This document shows, one piece after another, positions 60,606 to 64,000 of a stretch of 64,000 nucleotides of DNA. Every line of letters starts with the position of its first letter. The first letter of the stretch is position 1. Source of the stretch: CAVUPF01 sp963777915 (lineage in GTDB: Bacteria > Actinomycetota > Thermoleophilia > Solirubrobacterales > 70-9). Below the pieces are notes generated by a model. It had not been told where the DNA came from. It saw nothing but the letters and a program-made list of their open reading frames with translations, and searched no databases. Where the stretch lies: contig CAVZSH010000005.1 of the NCBI GenBank assembly GCA_963777915.1, forward strand, positions 372,001 to 436,000, given 5' to 3'. Made by a program: the position numbers and the translations under genes.

Positions 60606-61868
60606 CTACGCTCCAACCTCGGCCCGGATCGCGCCGGGTCCGTCGTCGACCTTGCCCTCGTCCTCGGACTGCGCTCCGACCAGGATCGAGATCTTGCCCA
60701 GGTGCTTGTTTTCGTGTAGAAGCTGGTGCGCCCCGGGGACGCCCTCGAAGCCCATCGTCTTCCACAGCACCGGCCGGACCTTGCCCTCGGCCATCAGCTG
60801 GTTCGCCCGCATGCACTCATAGGCGTTGGCGAAGTGCGAGCCGATGATCTGCTTCTGGCGCATCCACAGGTAGCGCACGTCGAAGTCGAGCCGAAAGCCG
60901 GAGGTGGCGCCGCAGATCACCACCTTGCCAAACGGCTTGACGACGAAGACCGAGGTCGGGAAGGTCGCCTGCCCGACGTGCTCAAAGACGATGTCGGGAG
61001 CCTCGCCGAGGATCTCCTTGACCCGCTTGGCAAAGCTCCGCGAGGCCGCAAAGCGCTCCTTCTCGGCGGCCGGGTCGGCGAGGTTCTCAGGCGTCCGCAT
61101 CATCTCGCCGAACTCGGCCCGGTTTATGTAGTCGACCGCGCCGAGCGCCTTGACCAGCTCGCCCTTCTCATCGGAGGAGACGACGCCGACCGCATTGGCG
61201 CCGGCCGCCGCGCAGAGCTGGGTGGCGAAGACGCCGAGCCCGCCGGCGGCGCCCCAGATCAGCACGTTGTGGCCGGCCTGCAGCTTGCACTGGTCGATCA
61301 GCATCCGGTAGGCGGTGAAGTAGGTGAGCCCGTAGGCGGAGGACTCCGCCCAGCTCAGGTTCTGGGGGCGGGGGAGGAGCTGCTGCGCCTGCACCTTGGT
61401 GAACTGGGCGAAGGAGCCCCAGGTCGTCTCGTAGCCCCAGATCCTCTGACTCGGCGCGGCGAGCGGGTCGAGGCCGTGGACCTCGACGTCCTCATATGAG
61501 GCCTGGTTGCAGTGGACCACTACCTCCTCGCCGGGTTTCCAGCGGGTGACGCCCTCACCGACCTTCCAGACGATCCCCGAAGCATCGGAGCCGCCGATGT
61601 GATGGCCGAACTCGGGATGGTCGCCGTAGCCGAAGACCGAGACCGGCTTGCCGAGCGCCGCCCAGACGTTGTTGAAGTTGACGCCGGCGGCCATCACCCG
61701 CACGATCACCTCGAAGGCGCCGGGCTCGGGAACCTCGATCTGCTCGAGCTGGAAGGCGTCGATCGGCTCGCCCTCGCGCTCGGGGCGGATCACCCAGGCG
61801 GCCATCGTCTCGGGCAGCGTTCCGGGCTCCACGTCGAGCTTCGCGACTGCGCTGGTGTCTACTGCCAA
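60606..61868 (-). CDS. ccr: Crotonyl-CoA carboxylase/reductase
   Basis: 420 residues of the MDR (zinc-free) superfamily. ATP-independent: it reduces and carboxylates crotonyl-CoA with NADPH and CO2 to ethylmalonyl-CoA. Visible: GVNFNNVWAALGKPVSVF, EFGHHIGGSDASGIVWKVG, the NADP motif WGAAGGLGVFATQL, RLDFDVRYLWMRQKQIIGSHFANAYE and a C-terminal HKHLGKISILVG-like stretch. The TTG start follows GGAGG seven bases before. The next pathway enzyme, ethylmalonyl-CoA mutase, is at 51425. Confidence 0.94.
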   Translation of the reverse strand: MAVDTSAVAKLDVEPGTLPETMAAWVIRPEREGEPIDAFQLEQIEVPEPGAFEVIVRVMAAGVNFNNVWAALGKPVSVFGYGDHPEFGHHIGGSDASGIVWKVGEGVTRWKPGEEVVVHCNQASYEDVEVHGLDPLAAPSQRIWGYETTWGSFAQFTKVQAQQLLPRPQNLSWAESSAYGLTYFTAYRMLIDQCKLQAGHNVLIWGAAGGLGVFATQLCAAAGANAVGVVSSDEKGELVKALGAVDYINRAEFGEMMRTPENLADPAAEKERFAASRSFAKRVKEILGEAPDIVFEHVGQATFPTSVFVVKPFGKVVICGATSGFRLDFDVRYLWMRQKQIIGSHFANAYECMRANQLMAEGKVRPVLWKTMGFEGVPGAHQLLHENKHLGKISILVGAQSEDEGKVDDGPGAIRAEVGA

Positions 61869-61984
61869 GAAATCCTCCGCGGGGGTTGTTGACGGGCGGC
61901 GGCAATCCTAGTCAACGCCCCCGGGTCGGGGCTTGCGTCCGGGCGCAGGGCTACCTTCGGTGATTCGACGACGAAGGGAATGAG

Positions 61985-63178
61985 ATGACCGCTTTGCTGT
62001 TGATCGTCCTGCTTGGTGCCGCCGTGCTGGCTGCCGCTCTCGCCCTGCGGGCGTCGCGACTGGACGCCGAGCTGAAGCGCGCCTGCGGTGAGCGCGACAC
62101 CGCCGTGGCAGAGCGCACGGAGGCGAGCGCCAGGGCCGCGGAGCTGCCCGAGGTCCAGCAGCGATTGGCCGCGGCCGCGGCGCGGCTGGAGGCGGTCGAA
62201 GCAGAGCGCGACCGCATGCTGGGCAAGGATGGCGAGCGGGCGGAGGAGACCTCCAAGCATGTGACGCAGCTGCGCAGCGACCTCGACTCGATCAAGAAGG
62301 ACCTGCCGAAGATCCTCGACCACAGCTCCAAGGCCGCCTCCGGCGCCGAGCGGGTCGAGAGCGGCATGACGAGCTGGATGCGGACGATCGCCAACCCGCA
62401 AAGCCGCGGCGCCTTCGGCGAGCTGGCGGTCGAGAACCAGCTGAAGAGCCTGGGCCTTGAGCCGGGTCGCGACTACATGCGACAGGTGGCCGGCGATGAC
62501 GGCAGGCTGCGGCCCGACTTCGTGGTCAGGGCCGGGGAGGCGAGCATCGTGATCGATGCCAAGTTCGCACTGGATGAGGACCTCGCCGGGGTCGGCGAGG
62601 CGATCGAGGCCGAGGACCCGGAGCGGCTGGTGCCCTACGGGCGCAAGCTGAAGGCGCGGGCCGAAGAGCTGGCCAAGCGCGACTACGCGAAGATCGCCGA
62701 CCGGGCCACGGCGGTCGTCCTCCTTTACGTGCCGGTGGAGGGCGCCTACGAGGCGCTGCGGGTGCTGCCCAACTTCTCGATCGAGAAGTTCTCACAGCGG
62801 CACCGGGTCTATGTGGTGACCCCCTCGCAACTGGGGTTGGCGTTGGGGTTCGTCGCCGAGGTGGCCCACGATGCGCGTCGCAGCGAGGAGACCGAGAGGG
62901 TCGCGGCGACGCTGCTCGACGCCGCCGAGGACATGGCGAACATGGTCGACCAGCTCGACCAGCACGGCAAGCACCTGCAGACCGCTTTCACGAGCTACGA
63001 CAAACTGGTCGGAATGACCGGGACCCGCAGCAACCTCTGGCGGCGGATGTCCTCGGTGTTCGAGTTCGCGCGGCGCAAGCCGACGGTGGAGGGCGAGGTG
63101 CGACAGCTCAATCCGCCTCGCGAGGATGCCGGCGAGATCGCCGAGCGCTGGCACGAGGCCGCCGCAGAGGAGCGATAG
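61985..63178 (+). CDS. rmuC: RmuC-family DNA recombination protein
   Basis: 397 residues. One membrane anchor (2-22), a long coiled coil (about 25-100) and an RmuC nuclease-like core: SRGAFGELAVENQLKSLGLEPGRDYMRQ and RPDFVVRAGEASIVIDAKFALDED, the PD-(D/E)XK-type motif with Asp-Ala-Lys. RmuC limits inversions at short inverted repeats. Good GAAGGGA site. Probably alone. Confidence 0.92.
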   Translation: MTALLLIVLLGAAVLAAALALRASRLDAELKRACGERDTAVAERTEASARAAELPEVQQRLAAAAARLEAVEAERDRMLGKDGERAEETSKHVTQLRSDLDSIKKDLPKILDHSSKAASGAERVESGMTSWMRTIANPQSRGAFGELAVENQLKSLGLEPGRDYMRQVAGDDGRLRPDFVVRAGEASIVIDAKFALDEDLAGVGEAIEAEDPERLVPYGRKLKARAEELAKRDYAKIADRATAVVLLYVPVEGAYEALRVLPNFSIEKFSQRHRVYVVTPSQLGLALGFVAEVAHDARRSEETERVAATLLDAAEDMANMVDQLDQHGKHLQTAFTSYDKLVGMTGTRSNLWRRMSSVFEFARRKPTVEGEVRQLNPPREDAGEIAERWHEAAAEER

Positions 63179-63190
63179 GCGCGGCTGGGC

Positions 63191-63673
63191 CTACGGCAGC
63201 AGGACGTCGTTCTGCGAGGAGGCGCGGTAGGGGCCGACCACGAGCTGGGCGGGACGGGCAGCCGGGATGTCGGCGGCAATCAGCGTGTAGGTGCCGGTGG
63301 GAAGGTCGGCCTGCAGGGTGCCGTTGCCGTTGGCGACGAGTGGGCCGGAGGACGCGTCGCGCGGCCCGCGGACTTCGAGGTGGGAGTCAAAGTCGGTCAG
63401 GTTGGCGGCGACGAAGGCGACGGTGAGTGGGGCCCTGGTGCGGGTCGGCGGCTGGCGATTCAGGTGGTTTTGGGGGATCTGCTGGCTGCGTTCGGGGCCG
63501 AAGGCGACCGCGGCGGGCTGGACGGTGACGGCGTTGTCGGTGATCGTGACGCTGACCCGGGTGGGCGGCGAGGGCCGCGGGTCGTTGGCATGCTCCTGGG
63601 CGCCGCAGCCGCCGGCCGCCAGCGCCAGCGCGCCGAGGACGAAGGCCACCACGGCTCTGCTCCCACCACCCAT
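63191..63673 (-). CDS. Lipoprotein with beta-sandwich (cupredoxin-like) domain
   Basis: 160 residues. The signal ends A-G-G-C with lipid Cys23. The mature part has ANLTDFDSHLEVRGPRD, GTLQADLPTGTYTLIAADIP and RVSVTITDNAVTVQPAAVAFGP, which looks like a cupredoxin-type beta-sandwich, but no copper ligands are visible. Function unknown. Located 12 bases past the ygfZ stop. Confidence 0.72.
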   Translation of the reverse strand: MGGGSRAVVAFVLGALALAAGGCGAQEHANDPRPSPPTRVSVTITDNAVTVQPAAVAFGPERSQQIPQNHLNRQPPTRTRAPLTVAFVAANLTDFDSHLEVRGPRDASSGPLVANGNGTLQADLPTGTYTLIAADIPAARPAQLVVGPYRASSQNDVLLP

Positions 63674-63684
63674 CGCGGCGGAAT

Positions 63685-64000
63685 CTAGCCGAACGGCAAG
63701 TCGACGACCCGGGCCGTAACGCCATCTTCACCTACGGCCAGCTCGTCGCCCGGCTCGACCTCGCGACGGAGGATCGCCAGGCCGATCGGGCCGAAGGCGG
63801 GGGAGACGCAGGCGCTGCCGAGCGTTCCGACCTCCTTTCCGCCGAGCCGCAGGGCGCCACCCGGCGGGGCCGGCTCGCCGAGGCGCAGTCCCCGCAGCCT
63901 GCGGTTCGGCCTGCCCTTGTAGTGAAGACGGGCGACGGTCTCCTGGCCGATGTAGCAACCCTTGGTGAAGCTGACCGCGCCCTCGACGATGCCCGCCTCG
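63685..64000 (-). CDS. ygfZ: YgfZ/GcvT-like folate-binding protein (5' end outside window)
   Basis: Only the C-terminal 105 residues are here; the start lies beyond the window. The diagnostic YgfZ signature KGCYIGQE is present (SFTKGCYIGQETVARLHYKGRPNRR), followed by the beta-barrel domain ending VTARVVDLPFG. YgfZ helps tetrahydrofolate-dependent assembly or repair of certain Fe-S enzymes. The frame is open to the edge. Confidence 0.93.
   Translation of the reverse strand, partial: EAGIVEGAVSFTKGCYIGQETVARLHYKGRPNRRLRGLRLGEPAPPGGALRLGGKEVGTLGSACVSPAFGPIGLAILRREVEPGDELAVGEDGVTARVVDLPFG

Noticed and set aside
1..64000. CRISPR arrays
   Set aside because: No regularly spaced direct repeats were seen; the repeats in propeller genes are coding blades.

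Overview
The window is uniformly GC-rich, single-copy bacterial chromosome with short intergenic gaps, frequent GTG/TTG starts and ATGA overlaps. The mix of secreted seven-bladed propellers, SGNH-linked acyltransferases, a class E-type sortase, lipoproteins with actinobacterial-style lipoboxes, a DtxR/IdeR-like iron box and a crotonyl-CoA reductase plus ethylmalonyl-CoA mutase pair points to an actinobacterium. A Thermoleophilia/Solirubrobacterales-type soil organism is my best guess, but that is inference. No rRNA or complete tRNA is present.

Layout. 0-4.8 kb: a MacB-like ABC exporter operon (ATPase, permease, membrane-anchored DUF5666-like protein, lipoprotein with a duplicated Cys module, secreted S1 protease). 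5.0-7.1 kb: a probable mobile-element scar, made of a 3'-half tRNA-Cys flanked by paired 9-bp repeats that look like integrase arm sites, then an HTH/Fic/small-protein cassette. 7.1-12.1 kb: membrane protein, DUF5996 protein, an ArsR-AHSA1 pair with an operator across the start codon, a DHFR/RibD-like reductase and an EfeU/FTR1 iron permease behind a large iron-box palindrome. 12.3-21.2 kb: cell-envelope genes (two-domain peptidoglycan hydrolase, PD40 propeller, sortase, CAP protein, hydrolase lipoprotein) and a MazEF-type pair with its own palindrome.

21.5-31 kb: two alpha/beta-hydrolase/class III cyclase fusion proteins on either side of thiC (with a TPP riboswitch), two SAM methyltransferases, a frameshifted Ada-domain remnant and a membrane protein. 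31-34 kb: secreted protein, dienelactone hydrolase and an ISAzo13-type insertion sequence. 34.1-39.4 kb: a four-gene minus-strand operon, CHASE2 cyclase, cyclic-nucleotide-binding protein, MBL-fold hydrolase and phytoene-desaturase-like FAD enzyme. I read the first three as a possible write/read/erase cyclic-nucleotide module. 39.6-51 kb: secreted propellers, hydrolases, a TauE-type transporter and an L,D-transpeptidase.

51-64 kb: meaA/ecm and ccr, two signature steps of the ethylmalonyl-CoA pathway, about 7 kb apart, with a ClpS adaptor between two acyltransferase-3/SGNH proteins, TatA, RmuC, a lipoprotein and the 3' end of a YgfZ-type gene. The most distinctive theme is nucleotide-cyclase signalling: three class III cyclases of two architectures and one predicted cNMP receptor lie within 18 kb, and one of the hydrolase sensor domains has lost its catalytic Ser and His.
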